64,000 nt of DNA from Patiria pectinifera (lineage: Eukaryota; Echinodermata; Asteroidea; Valvatida; Asterinidae), in NCBI GenBank assembly GCA_029964075.1, contig CM057135.1, forward strand, positions 21,416,863-21,480,862, in the 5' to 3' direction. The translations under genes and the position numbers were made by a program. The notes under the pieces were generated by a model. The model saw only the letters and a list, made by a program, of their open reading frames with translations, ran no database searches and was not told the DNA's origin. Shown here in pieces: positions 11,073 through 23,180 of this stretch (position 1 is the first letter of the stretch; each line of letters starts with the position of its first letter).

Positions 11073-14000
11073 CGCGGCACTGAGATGTAATTAAAGAACA
11101 TGGCGATGGCTAAGCGTTCAGAACCCTAAACCAACACAGGGAAGCCAAAGCGGCAAGCCCAAGCCCCCCCCCCCCCCCCGAACCTGATGTGACACCAATG
11201 GAAGATGACGGTACGTTTTAAAGGGAAAATACAACATTTGCAAGCATCAAAAAATAAAACTACCAAATCATTTTGAAATACCTTGCTGGACTGTTAGTGA
11301 ATGACAGTGTAAAGCATCCTGTAAAACCATGGCACCTGGTATACTGTCATTTTCAAGAAAAGTGGTATTTTTGTATCAATTTCCTACGCTGATCGGCCGA
11401 TCAGCGTTGGAAAAAAACTGGCTGTTTTTCTAATACTGGCCATCACACTTGTTTGTAATCGATTACACAGCTATGAATGGGTACAAGATTTTTTGTTTGC
11501 ATCAACTGTTATAATGTCAAGGAATACTCCTTTTGACCTATGAAACCTCCCAATTTTGTTTTTTGAGCAAGATAAGATTTTCTTTCCTGTTTATTTCTTT
11601 AAAAGTAGAATTATTTGCTAGTGATTTCTGATTTTTTTATTCAGTGGTGGATCTGTAAACATTAATAATTTTTAAAAACATAATGTTCATGTGATATTGT
11701 GGAGTACAAATTTATTATCTGCTCAAGATAAGTCAACATAAACTAATCAACTGAATGTAAGGCCTCTTAATCCACATGAACCTGAAGATACATGTGTATT
11801 TAAGTAAAAGTTCAACATGCTTATCATTATCTTTCATTATCTTTCAGATGAGCCACTCCTCGATTACTTCGAGTCGTACGAAGTGCTTAAAATTGACAGC
11901 AGTCCAGCTGCCTATAAATCAGCTGGACAGTACAGACGCCAACTTGAGTTTTGCTTGGCAAAACTCAAACTATCCAGCTCTGCAGACCTCATCCACCCCA
12001 TGATCCCACAAAAGTAAGCAATAATTGACTGACTTGTGACTGACTAATTTATTTGTCATGTATTGACTGATGTACAAGTTATTGAACACTTATATATAAA
12101 TAATTGTTTGACAGTTTGCATCATATATACATTTATGTGTCACTGCATTATTTACAAATAATTTTTTTGCAACCAAAAAAAATAAAACTAATTTGACAAT
12201 GTAATGTTATTATTATATATATATATACGTTTTTGGCAATATGATTATTTACAAATATTTTTTTGCAACTATAATTAATTTTTGTGTAAGCTATAATTGT
12301 TAATATATATTTTTGGGGGGCAACAAAGGGCCCCCTAAAAAGTTCTGCTTCTGATTACATGCCTTTCAAAAATAGGGTCGGTAGGTTGGATTTTTTAATA
12401 TTTAAAATTATTTTTACGGTAAAAAAAATCGGGAAACACGTGGCATGTATCACTCCAATTACAAGTAGTGCGATCTCAAAATGCAAGTAAGAAAACCATT
12501 AAATACCAGCATTTCTTTTACGCAAAAGGGTTGTTGAGAGGTACTTTGTTGAGGACAGAAAAGACAAGAAGATTTTAATTTTATTAATTCAATCATTGGT
12601 TGTTTTTTGGGAATTGCCAATATCATTTTTAGGGTCGCAACCTAAAAATAGGGTGGGTCGGGTAACCGGAAGCAGAAGTACATGTTTTCATTTCTTTCTT
12701 TTTTGGCCTGATTATTTATAATATAAATATTATTTTGCCTTTATGATCTTCTTACAAAAAATGTATTTAGGCCTAATAGTTACATTTTAATTTACACAGG
12801 ATTATTCAGTTCCTCCAAGGGGAAACTCGCCAGGCAAAAACGCAAGTGAGTTACCTGCTCTCGCTCACCAAGCTGTGCCACTTCTTATCCCTACGGCCAG
12901 CAATCTGCAGGAGGTTTTCCGCAACTACAGCAGCCATCCATCAAACTGATGGGGCTGACAAGGACTTACAGATGTCCCTACGCAGGGCGGTAAATGTAAG
13001 GGAGGCGGAGTTGAAGTCCAAAGTCCCTGGTGAGTTCCATGTCATTATCGCTTTGGCTAATGCTCCCTGCACTTGTGATGTTCACTCGTTCAGGGATGAG
13101 TGTAGCTTGAAAGTTCCGGCGTTACTGGCTAATGACGTCATTGGCGTGACCAGGGAGATTCACCAGGAGCACTTAGTCGGCGCTTTTCGCTTTTTCGCCG
13201 ATATTTTCAATTTCCGTTTTGGGGTCCACCTTTGCATAAATTTAAGCCGTTTGGGTGCTAGTTGTGATGTCATTCGTAAAGTGTTTGCCTTTTGTGGACG
13301 TTAAAGAAACCACCTGGATTTTTCTAGGTTTGTGGTTTTCTAGGTGTGGTATCCGTGGTCCAGGGAAATTCAGGCATGCAATTATTCACACTTCTCGGGA
13401 AGATTTTAGGTGTGCGATGGTGTGGGGATGTGATCGCACGCCTCAAATCAGAAGGACTACACTATGTGGTTGTTCCTACAACCTCCAGTTTAAATAGTGA
13501 TTAAAGGGACACTGCATTCTGGAATGAGCCCTAGTGGCCTACAAAAACGCACTTTGAACAAAATGCTGTTAATCGGAGAGAATATTTAAAAGTAGAATGA
13601 AAACATGAATTAAGAATGGGAATAAACATGTGTTCCGTCGGTTTTAAACACTCTGTTTAAAACCGGTGAGAGTCTGGATGGGTGATAATTACCCAAGGCG
13701 AAAGCTGAAGGTAATTTTCACCCATCCAGACTCTCACCGGTTTTAAACAGAGTGTTATTATACCTCCGAAACACAGATTTATTCCCTTATTTATTTATTA
13801 ACCCTTAATACTTTTTTGGTCCCCCCCCAAAAAAGTTTTCTGTCCAAAAATTTAAACAAGTCAGAAACTAGATGTTGTTAACCATTTTGTTCAACAATTT
13901 TATTTCATGTTTTACGGAACACCCCTCTGAACATGATATGGAATGCCCCTCCACAAATGCGTGCGTGTGGCGCATTCCACCTACATGGTCGCGCGTACTG

Positions 14001-17000
14001 CGCGATGTCGCGCGAAACGCAGCTCGACTGGTGTAGTGTAAATATCCGACTATGAAATACTGATTCACTGGTACATTGTTGTATTGCGCATGCATACATG
14101 GGGAATGTGAACGTTCAACCAATGAAAAGTAAAAGACAACAGATTTCATGGGAGGTCAAATTTCATGTGACACTGGAAAAGTGTGTAAGACCAGCTAGCC
14201 ATGTCTTTATCATCCGTTTAAGACCGGCCTTGTGACAGGCTCTTGACCAATAAGAATGCGTAAACTGTCTCATGTATTAATGAATAAAAAATAAATAATC
14301 AAATAATGAATAAATAAATAATTTAAAAAAAAATAATTACATGTACATAAAGTTAATCTAGTTTGAATAATTATTACATGTATATCTTTCCATCACATCC
14401 CTTTTGCAGGATGATAGAGTGGGAGTGCCATGGCTCAATATGCAGGACCGCGGGAACTGCCTAATGCTGGAATTGTTTTTTTCCGTGGTGCGCCCTGATC
14501 AGGGGTTATTGGCAATATGACTTTAGGAGAATTCCAAGATGCCGAATCAGTTTTGGATGATTGCCTGCAATCTTGCCACATCATCAATGTACGTACGAAA
14601 CGTGTATGGTAAAAAAATTGAAAAATAAGCTACACAAAATTAGGTGTTCCAAAATTTTTGACAAGCTGCAGTTCCAAAGGTACCTGTCAATGTACATGTA
14701 CATACATTTGTTATTGAATAAAAAAAAATGTCCACTTATGGACCGATAATACGAAGTGGGTATAAAGGTTGCACAAGTGTTAAATTAATTTTAGGCATGT
14801 TAAACACGTTATTCATTTACAATATAATTAATATTCATAAATACCTATTTAAGACAGTTTACGTCTTCCTAGAGCCCGTCACGTGGCCGGTCTTAAACGG
14901 ATAATATAGACATGGCTAGCTGGTCTTAAGCACTTTTCCGGTGTCAATAAAATGTGGGCTCCTAAAAATCCAGTGCCTTTTATCGTTTCATTGGTTGAAC
15001 GTTCACAATCCTCACGTAGGCCTGCGCAACACAACCAGGGAATCAGAATTTTATAGTTCAGAATTCAAAACGCAACGCGCCAGGTGTGTTCTGCGCGACA
15101 TCGCGCAGAACATGCGTCAATTTCCATAAAAGAATTGTTTACATATTACTCGCCAGCTGAACACTCCATTATTTTGCAAGAGGGATGTTTCTAAAAGCAT
15201 AAAGTAAATTTGTTGAACAAAATGGGGATGTTTTAAACGAATTTTATTATATTTTTTACCGAAAAGAAATGTATAAATGGGAAAAAATATATGCTCCGTC
15301 GGTATTTATCACTCTGTTTAAGACCACTTAGAGTCTGGGTGCTCCGGCTCGGGTAATTATCAGAAGCCGGACTCTAAGTGGTCTTAAACAGAGTGATAAA
15401 AACCGCCGGAGCACACATTTATTCCCTTAGTATAATTAATATTAAAAATAATTACTGACTAAAATATTTATTGTTTAGAACTAATAAATATTTGAATTTA
15501 GTTCATGACTAGTTAATTAATATCTCCATTAATTAATTAGTGACCTTTATAATAAGTGATTTGATCAACATGAAAAGCAGAACCATTTGATCTAAAATTG
15601 TCTATTGTCTGGTTAACAATCAAAATATTGTATTTCAATTCTAATTTGTACCTTCTTATGTTTCAGGTAAGGTATCACAAAACCCGTGGGAAGTATGGCC
15701 CCCAGATGGTCACTGTCGACGAACCCCTCTTCAAGTGGTTGTACATGTATTTGATGGTGGGCAGACCACAAACCCCAAAATGCAGCCAGGCCGTCATCAA
15801 GGACAGGGAATGATCATTCTTCCTAGAGGCTAGCGGTAAACGAATTTCAAAGATTTCTCAGCAATTAAACAGGTACAGTTAATGTAACCTTTTCCCATTC
15901 ACTAATATGCATGCATGTAAATATCGTCTACATTTGTAAGTACACTCAACCAAAACAGAAAGTCCCCCTTTTCAATAATTGTTTGTCTGACTCAAAAATT
16001 TCACTGAGACAGTTGCGCTTTTGTATATGTGCAGGTTGCGGTTAACACTCACCTTGCAAGTGTACAAAAGTGCAAAAATTGTTGAAAAAAATCGTTGTTA
16101 AAGTCTAGTTGATAATCGTGTTAGAATTGCGTCAACGCAGCATGTGAAATAATTGTCCAATATTACATGATATATAAATGGATGCGGAACGCGCAAATCT
16201 GAGACAAACCAACACTTCGTGTACAAGAATTCCATTGGGTTATCTAAGGGGTGTGACTAACTCGCAAACTTTATAATGAAAACATTAAACAAGATCCTTT
16301 TCTGACTAGTATTCTGAAACAGCCAACAAATGATTTATGCGGGCCTTTATGTAAGTGCTACACTAAGTAAATGCCAAAACATTATTCAATTTATATCTCC
16401 AAGACTGTGGCAAAAGAAAAAGATGCCGGGAAAGCTGACCGCAACCATCATCAGGAAGTCGGTGGCAACCCAGGTGAGACATTCTTTAGGTGCTCAGGCT
16501 CAACCCAATCACTGTTGTGTTGAATTGACTTTTCTGTTTTTGTTTTTGTACAAGACTCCATGACTATTCTTCTTAATGTTACCGGTACATTGTAATTACT
16601 GAGCCCTTTCGTTTGCAGTCATGGGGATCACTGAGCGCCCCTGCGCGATCCATGGTAGCGCAGCACATGAGCCACCAAGAAGACACTCAAAAATTCTATG
16701 TGGCTGCACAGGGTCCTGTGGCAGCTGCTGAGAGTCCTAACTTGATCGACAGTCTGTGGGTAAGCATGTTAGGGATCGCAATTGTGTGACACAGCAGCAA
16801 ATTCCTTGCTAACAGACATAGATCTCTAGCTTTCTTTGTATTCCATTTTATTTTAACTGCTCACAAAATTGATATCTGTCATAATTTAGTGCTTAGATAA
16901 GGGGTACTTGACAGTTTTCAAAACAGATCTCTTCCAAATATATTTAAATGTGTATGTTTGGAAACAAAATTTCAATAAATTATGACATATAATGTTTGCA

Positions 17001-17444
17001 ACTGTTGCGGTTAACAGAGCGTTGATGATCAGCTTCACTTCAAAGGACATGAGGAGGACCTTCCTTCAACATCCACGTCAATCATAGTAAGTAAAGACAA
17101 ATAGAATTACTATTATGCCTATTATATCATAAAAAATATAGCTCCCAATGAGCTGTACATGTAACGGGTATAATGTAATGCAAAAATGAAAACGGTGTCA
17201 TGCAGTCACCTGTATTTATTTAGTCCAAATGTCATGTGACACTGGCAAAGCGTTTAAGACCAGCCAGCCGGTCTTTATCGACCGCTTATAACCAGCCTTG
17301 TGATGGGCTCTCTACCAATGGGAATGGGTGAAATGTGCAAGGTATTCTGGATAAATCTGTAATTTGACTCACCTGTACAGGCACCAAGTACATGCCCATG
17401 CAATGGCTTGATCCAGCTCCTCCTCCCTGAACATGCTGAAAAGG
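11073..17444 (+). CDS. Crypton-like tyrosine recombinase-type gene, multi-exon, degraded
   Basis: Predicted exons: 11073-11210, 11848-12013, 12800-13029 (or to 12845), a partial exon ending 14588, 15667-15872, 16404-16473, 16619-16759, 17018-17086 and 17381-17444. Most junctions have good GT-AG sites and matching phases. A plausible start is ATG 11198-11200 (MEDDDEPLLDYF); an earlier ATG at 11100 runs into TAA and an out-of-frame C run. The core reads MTLGEFQDAES..., then YHKTRGKYGPQMV with LFKWLYMYLMVGRP, then LTATIIRKSVATQ, then MVAQHMSHQEDTQKFY. That order (HKT box, conserved R, H..H, terminal Y) fits tyrosine recombinase-like proteins of Crypton type. In-frame stops near 14500 and at 15812-15814 and an unresolved join at 13029/14411 suggest decay or sequence errors. 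The downstream exon is S/T/A-rich. Confidence 0.55.
12343..12677. mobile_element. Putative MITE in an intron of the Crypton-like gene
   Basis: Ends are TTCTGCTTCTGATTAC and, inverted, TTCTGCTTCCGGTTAC: 14 of 16 match. The interior repeats AAAAATAGGGTSGG words near both ends. No clear target duplication was found and there is no coding capacity. Confidence 0.4.
13618..15426. repeat. Large inverted repeat of fold-back elements around an exon
   Basis: Two copies of the same roughly 650-bp sequence lie in opposite orientation (about 13618-14282 and 14826-15426) and flank 14283-14825, which contains the exon ending at 14588. The outer end of each copy is itself a long hairpin (13618-13796 and 15279-15426) with stems containing CTCTGTTTAARACC and ends GGGAAWAAA...ATTTATTCCC. 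Shared inner words are TTAAGACCAGCTAGCCATGTC, CGTTTAAGACCGGCC, GTGAACGTTCAACCAATGAAA and CTGCGCGATGTCGCGC. The left arm continues with an (AATA)n run. Confidence 0.8.
17215..17340 (+). repeat. Third fragment of the fold-back repeat family
   Basis: CATGTGACACTGGCAAAGCGTTTAAGACCAGCC and the following GACCGCTTATAACCAGCC match the inner part of the arms at 14157-14282. It lies in the last visible intron of the Crypton-like gene. Confidence 0.6.
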
Positions 17445-17501
17445 GTAAATATAAGCCAGATATTCACTTACATATGTACATGAATAAAGTAGGGCATTAG
17501 G

Positions 17502-18220
17502 TAGTCCGAGTAACTTGGACCCAACTTATCGCCTTTTTTAACATTTGGACATGGTCTGGCGATAGTCAGGTCCAAGCTAATACCGCGACCTAGACAACAC
17601 AGTCCCAAAAACCAACATTTTCCAACAAAAAACATCAGATTTCACCTTCAAAGCGGCCTCCAAATACTACATATGCCACCTGAAGTACAAGTAGACATCG
17701 ATAATTAAGATGGTTGTACTGAAGTTTACTTACGATCCGGAAAAAAGTGAAATTTTCCGTTCATTTCGGAGAGCTCCCCTCGCGATCTTGAACACGTTAA
17801 ATTTCCAACCGTGTTTGATGTTTGAACGACGCGATTTCTTCTACATGCCCAGCGTACATTCGATGGTCCCGTATCCCGTGTGCGATTCCGTTACCGAGCG
17901 CGTGCGATGCATCGATTATGCATGATAATGAGTCACGTTTGTAAACACATACATGTGCATTTCGAACTGTAAAAGGGAATCGAGAACCAGCTTGAACTGG
18001 TACCCGCCATAAAAGCTGCGCTAGTTCCCGACTAAATGCACATGTGTTTACAAACGTGATCCAGTCTACTCATTATCATAACCGATGTTTTTTTGTTGGA
18101 AAATGTTGGTTTTTGGGACTGTGTTGTCTAGGTCGCGGTATTAGCTTGGACCTTACTATCGCCAGACCATGTCCAATTGTTAAAAAAAGGCGATAGGTTG
18201 GGTCCAAGTTACTCGGACTA
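17502..18220. mobile_element. MULE-like non-autonomous element with 137-bp inverted ends
   Basis: It begins TAGTCCGAGTAACTTGGACC and ends with the inverted form. The terminal inverted repeats extend about 137 bp with only a few differences. It is flanked by a 9-bp duplication, GGCATTAGG, at 17493-17501 and 18221-18229. Long inverted ends with a 9-bp duplication are the hallmark of Mutator-like elements. The centre has a second palindrome (CACATGTGTTTACAAACGTG and its inverse). There is no transposase. The right-hand duplication overlaps the end of the next element, so this one inserted into that element's terminus. Confidence 0.7.
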
Positions 18221-18224
18221 GGCA

Positions 18225-19188
18225 TTAGGGAGGTTTTGCAAGTCGACGGATACATGGACGGATATGATACGTATACGTTAACACTTTGTGTGATCACGTG
18301 ACACGTATCCGGACTGTCAAAGTTTTGCAAGCACATTAACAACGGATACGGGAGTTGAGACACGTAAGTAGAAAAACGGATACCGTTTTGTTAAATTTTA
18401 GTGGTATTTTTGTCCTGAATTAACAACATTTCCAACTTTATTGCTGTTCATGGTATCATCCATGATATAGCATAGAACTGTGTATGGTATTTGCAGGCAA
18501 GAAACGATAAAAGTGCAGTTTAGACAGGTTCTATTTCGTCATGGTTGTTGGAAGATTTGCACACGTTTAGGCATGAACCATTTGAGATATGGGTTCCAAA
18601 AAACGAAAAGTCTTCAAAAACAGCTAGGCCTAACGATATGCATATTCAAGTAGATTCTCTATCAGGAACATATACAACTTGTTTTTGGGGAGAGGATTAG
18701 CCAACATTTGCCTTTGTATTGTATTGTATTGTATTGTATTGTATTGTTTTATTTCCATTTGTCACAAATTAATATAATGCAAATGCAACAGATTATTTAC
18801 TACAACAATAACTAAACGTAATAGAATAATAATACATGTACAACACTTTGATCAATTAAATATAAATGGTGACAGATGGGGGAACCAGGAAAAAAGCCTA
18901 AGCTTATACAGAGCCTGGTCCCGTTTGAGAATAACTTATGAAATAAACAACAATTATAGCTATAATTTAAAACAGTGGTCAATAAATTAATTAATTAAAT
19001 ATGTACTTGGCATAATAGTAGAAAACTGAAGGAAAATTGAAATATACATGTACTAATTTACAATATAACATTTTAATTATGATGGAATGTAACTTATACA
19101 AATGCGAATTATGGGTGCACGTCTTATATAATACCGGAAATTAGTAGGTTTTTTAGATATCTTTTGAATTTATGCGAAACCTCCCTAA
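18225..19188. mobile_element. Non-autonomous Harbinger-like element with nested LINE tail
   Basis: The left end TTAGGGAGGTTTTGCAAG and right end TTTATGCGAAACCTCCCTAA are inverted. The same right end (TTGCGAAACCTCCCTAA) closes the Harbinger transposase region at 47498, which supports the family. The interior is non-coding. From about 18713 to 18925 it contains a (TATTG)n run followed by TTTATTTCC and a hairpin-forming stretch, read as the 3' end of a minus-strand LINE with a CAATA tail inserted here. Confidence 0.55.
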
Positions 19189-19576
19189 TAAAAGAGGAAC
19201 AAAAGTTTAAACTAACGTTACATGATTGATTAGTATTTAGTAGTAGTACTGAACTGAAGGGCCTAAAACGTTATTCGCTGACTAACGTTGGTCCTACTTT
19301 CCCATAAAAATAATTTGGTGTTTGGACCACTTTTTTAAATATGGGGAGTGTGAAAAGACAAGGTACGGAATAGTCTGTACGCCTACTGGGGGTTACCCTT
19401 TGGAACAAGTAAATTGATGAGGGACTTTGCACAAGAACTTTTCGTATTAAATTGTAGCCTACCTTGTCTTCACCAAAATCTGTAAATCATGTTAATTTCA
19501 TGATGAACCAATTAACTGTGCCCCCCCCCCCCTCCACTCCCAATTTAAACATACGATACTACAATTTTTTTTCTAG

Positions 19577-21018
19577 GACACAATGTCTTCCACCATTCGG
19601 TTTTACCCAGCTCTCGATTTAGGACTTATTAAGGAGGTTACAGCTATAAATCCCTATTGGAAGGAGAAGAATGCAAAGAATGGGAGGCTATAGTGGAACA
19701 TGTAAACCGTACACTCACACTGAGAGGATGTAATGACCGGATGAAAACTCTGCTCAAGGCTCATCGTAGGGCGGAAATGCAGTCCTTAAAAGCGTAAGGA
19801 ACTTTTTAACAAACTTTGGCTGTGCTAATCTCTGAAAATTTAAATCAAGGGCCTGTCAACTTGTAATTGTTTGGAATAGTTAACCAAGGCGGAAGGCTAT
19901 TCACCGGTATTTTTCTGCTCAGCATGCTTGTTACTGTACATTGATAGAAGACTATTAGAAATTAATTTTAACTGACAGTATACCGACTGTATCACAAAAT
20001 CATGATTGATTGTTAAAGTGGAACCTACATGTACAGTTTTCTTCATTTTTTTATAATTAATGTTTTTGAAAAATATCAGTTTGAGAAATTTCTTGGTACA
20101 TTTTATTAAATTAATTAAAAGGAAGAATACTTTCTTCAAAATGGATTACTTAACAAATGGTTTTACATGAACATTTTGGTGAAAGTCAACAAAGAAGTAT
20201 ATTTATCTCAACTCTTAACAGTATCTGTATGGTTTTTTTTCCAGTTCCGGCACAGAGGAAGAGTACACTGCGCGTGATGCCCTCCTGACAGAAGTCGATG
20301 AATTGTGCGCTGAAGCAGCGAAAGTGAAGGAGGAGAAAAAAGGGATGCAAGAAGATAAAAAAGAAAGGAGGAACAGGGAAAAGACATCAGGGAAGCTGCA
20401 ATGCAATCTCTGAAAAGGCCTGGTAAGCATACCATAGAAAACTGTATCCACTTTGATTAACTGACTGTTAATAATGAGGAGCAATTCATAAAAATTTTTT
20501 TAGTAGTAACTGATACATTTTCTGTAGCATTTTGCTATGCGATACAAAAGAGATGGTTTGCCGGTGTGCACTATTCACAAAAAAATACTTTGTATACAAT
20601 ATAAACTTGATCCTACTGCATGTATATTTTAAGACCCAATAGTAGATTCAGGTGGGTGAGGCAAGGGGTGCCCCCTACATTACAAAAGCGTTTGGGTTTT
20701 ATGAGTCAATTTCTCACTGATAGGTACATTGTGTATTCCTTGCTCCAAAAGACAACACTGATGATGGCTCCTTTAAACGGCCCAAAAAATCTGAAAACCC
20801 GCGCGAGTCTTGCCGAGTATTTGGAAGTGCTGAGAGAGAAAAATGCTACAGAGGCCGAGTTTAAATTTGAGCAGTTGCGCTTGGATCGTGAAAGATTTAA
20901 TCTGGAAAAACAAGAAAGAGAACAACGAATGGAAAGAGATGCTACAACAATGGAGCTCTTAAAAACATTAATCGTAGACAAAAAGAACCAATCAGCTACC
21001 AAAACAAGTGAACATTGA
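19577..21018 (+). pseudogene. Myb/SANT-like DNA-binding protein, frameshifted
   Basis: Three exon-like segments: 19577-19793 (ATG 19583), 20245-20422 and about 20750-21018. The first reads STIRFYPALDLGLIKEVTA and, after a frameshift, KEWEAIVEHVNRTL...DRMKTLLKAHRRAEM, a trihelix/Myb-SANT-like domain. A phase-matched junction (GC|T) leads to SGTEEEYTARDALLTEVDEL and a Lys/Glu-rich coiled stretch. The third segment carries SLAEYLEVLREKNATEAEFK and a charged coiled coil ending at TGA near 21018. At least three frameshifts break the reading frame, so it is probably non-functional. Proteins of this design occur as multicopy genes in aquatic animals, and some DNA transposons carry Myb-like partners; no partner transposase is proven here. 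Confidence 0.6.
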
Positions 21019-22696
21019 AGGGGTCAGACAAGTCTACCATGTGACCTACTTGTCATCCACTCAGAAAAAGCAAAAAAGAAAAATAGTTTGAATTGCTTGA
21101 CATACTGCTACTGCAGTTTGAGGGTAGCTTGTTAAGAAAGGAAATGAAAAAAAAAATGCCAACCTACCAAAGTATTCTACTTTTCAGTAGCTCAAGTAGA
21201 TTATTTGTTAAATAGTTGTTGAGCTTTCAAACCTAAATCACTCCTTTATATTAACATTAAGGTATCTAGGTTTAGAAGCAATCAGATTCTTGTTCAATCA
21301 GGTTCTTGTTCAGATTCAATCAGTTTTTGCCTGGCAAGTTGCCCGACATTACCTGCGACTTCACTCCTACACCAAATTTATGCAAAAACATGATGTGCGT
21401 GCATACCACTGGGCAGAAACATACTGTTTTGGTTTAGGCGTGACGTCAGAGGGTACATCGTCTACTCACAAAGTATTTCAGCCATTGTTATTTTTTTCTG
21501 AATGCTCTTTTGGGTTAAAAGTAAATAAGGGCTCTAAAGTCAAATTTTTGTTTTGTGCTGCACTCAATTTCAAGATAGAGCCCCTTATGAAAGTGGCAAA
21601 ATATCAAAAAGTCTCTAACCTCACATTAAAAATGGTGTAAATGTACGTTGTAAATTGACATTTTACTTGATGCTCTTTCAGAGTGAAATTTGAAACTGGA
21701 CTTCATTTGCGGTAAAAAATAAATGGATCTGTACATTCCATACATTAATTTTTCGTCGTAATTTCGTCAAAAAGTCAAAATTCAAGCCGTTTCGTCAAAA
21801 AGTCAAAATTCAAGCCGTTTCGATTGAACATCATGGAGATTCGGGAATGAACTAAAAATAAATCCTGTATAAACATGTACAAACCCATTTCATTTGTGAC
21901 TTTATGTTTAATATACTTTCGCAATCAATTGTATTTACACCATTTTATTGTGAGGTATAAGACTCATTATTTTTTTTCCATAAACAATTATAATTCATTT
22001 TATCACTGAAAGATTAAATACATGATTCTCCACGAACACCTGAGTTTCAAACTTTCAGTTAATCAGCGGATGTTTGCTATGGTATGGAATTAGTAAACAT
22101 ATTGATTGCCCTAATTGCAGCTGGCCATCCATTGCTGGCATCAAGCCAAAAGTGCTGTTCGTAGGCAGAAGTTGATGTAACTTCCAAGGGAGATATAGTC
22201 CACGCGCGCGCACAAACGCACTACGTGCACGCCGTGGATGAAAGGCCAGTTCGGCATAGCTTTTTGAGACCGCAACAACAATTAAAATAAATTTCTCCTG
22301 GAATATGCGTTTGTTCGCTTACATTCCATGGATTTTTCGTTCACATTTGAACTTCGGTTAGTGAACTTTTGATTTGCAAATTTTATGCAGCTGACTTCAG
22401 TGATCTTTTGGGGTTTTGAAGACGGCATTTACGTATATCCTACGAGTACGACCACACAGCTTTTACAAGATGCCTCGTCAGAACGTCAGCCCAAGCGATC
22501 CGCTCGCTTGTCGACATTTCATGCGATTTGTCACAGCCGTCCAAAGTTTCCAGAACATGAATTCTCAGCGTTATAGGCCTAGACCTACTTGTACTTTTTG
22601 GAATGCTGAATCCCCACTGGATTATGTCAGCCGTCCATGATTGAATCATGGCCCGTCATAAGTTTACGGACACCGAAGTCCAGGTGCTAAATCAAC
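21019..22696. other. Gene-free stretch
   Basis: No exon could be supported. A 116-residue ORF at 21290-21640 has no recognisable motif. At about 21772-21828 a roughly 32-bp unit (CGTCAAAAAGTCAAAATTCAAGCCGTTT) is repeated twice in tandem. A CG-rich patch with ACGCGCGCGCACAAACGCAC lies near 22200. Confidence 0.5.
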
Positions 22697-23098
22697 GGTC
22701 ATGACGTAGCCCAGTGGACTCCTCCGTTGTGTACAACGCGACGGAGTCCAGGGTATAACGTTTTCATGTCATTGCGAACATTTGATTTAAAGCATTTTCT
22801 CACTTTTTTACCTTATAGAGGAAGCTCAACTGGTGTCTACATATTCCTTGTATCCTTAATCACTCAAATTCATGGTTGAGAAGTAATGATTATGTCCCAG
22901 GAATAAATTATTTAAGGAAATTATCCGCTAATTCGTGCTTTCGGCTGTAAACATCTCGAACCGACTGCTCGTGTGAAGGCTTGCGCTTGCGTGCGTGCAT
23001 GCGCGAAATGCGTAGCAACTGAATGGCTCGTACGCATGCGTATTAGAATTGTGGGCGTATGCAAGTGTGCTCGTCACGCCGGCCGTGAGTGTTGAATC
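22697..23098 (+). repeat. Left inverted repeat of the candidate Academ element
   Basis: Inverted match to 38956-39361 over about 400 bp. Shared words include GTCATGAC.TAGCCCAG at the outer end, TATAACGTTTTCATGTCATTG, GGAAGCTCAACTGG, CGAACCGACTGCTCGTGTGAAG and GCGCGAAATGCGTAGCAACTG. A small palindrome (TGGACTCC...GGAGTCCA) lies at 22714-22749. The inner edge is 83 bp upstream of the helicase ATG, so it probably carries that gene's promoter. Confidence 0.8.
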
Positions 23099-23180
23099 AG
23101 AAAAGACATACAAAATTTACGTTGCGACTTTCTGAATTTCCTCAAGACTTGTTTGCTCGAGTTGATCGAATTTCTGTAAG

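Noticed and set aside
12846..13304. 152-residue ORF as an independent gene
   Set aside because: Its first 60 residues are the continuation of the exon starting at 12800; after the donor at 13029 the frame shows no similarity or motif.
21290..21640. 116-residue ORF
   Set aside because: No motif, no splice context, begins without an ATG and lies in repeat-like sequence.
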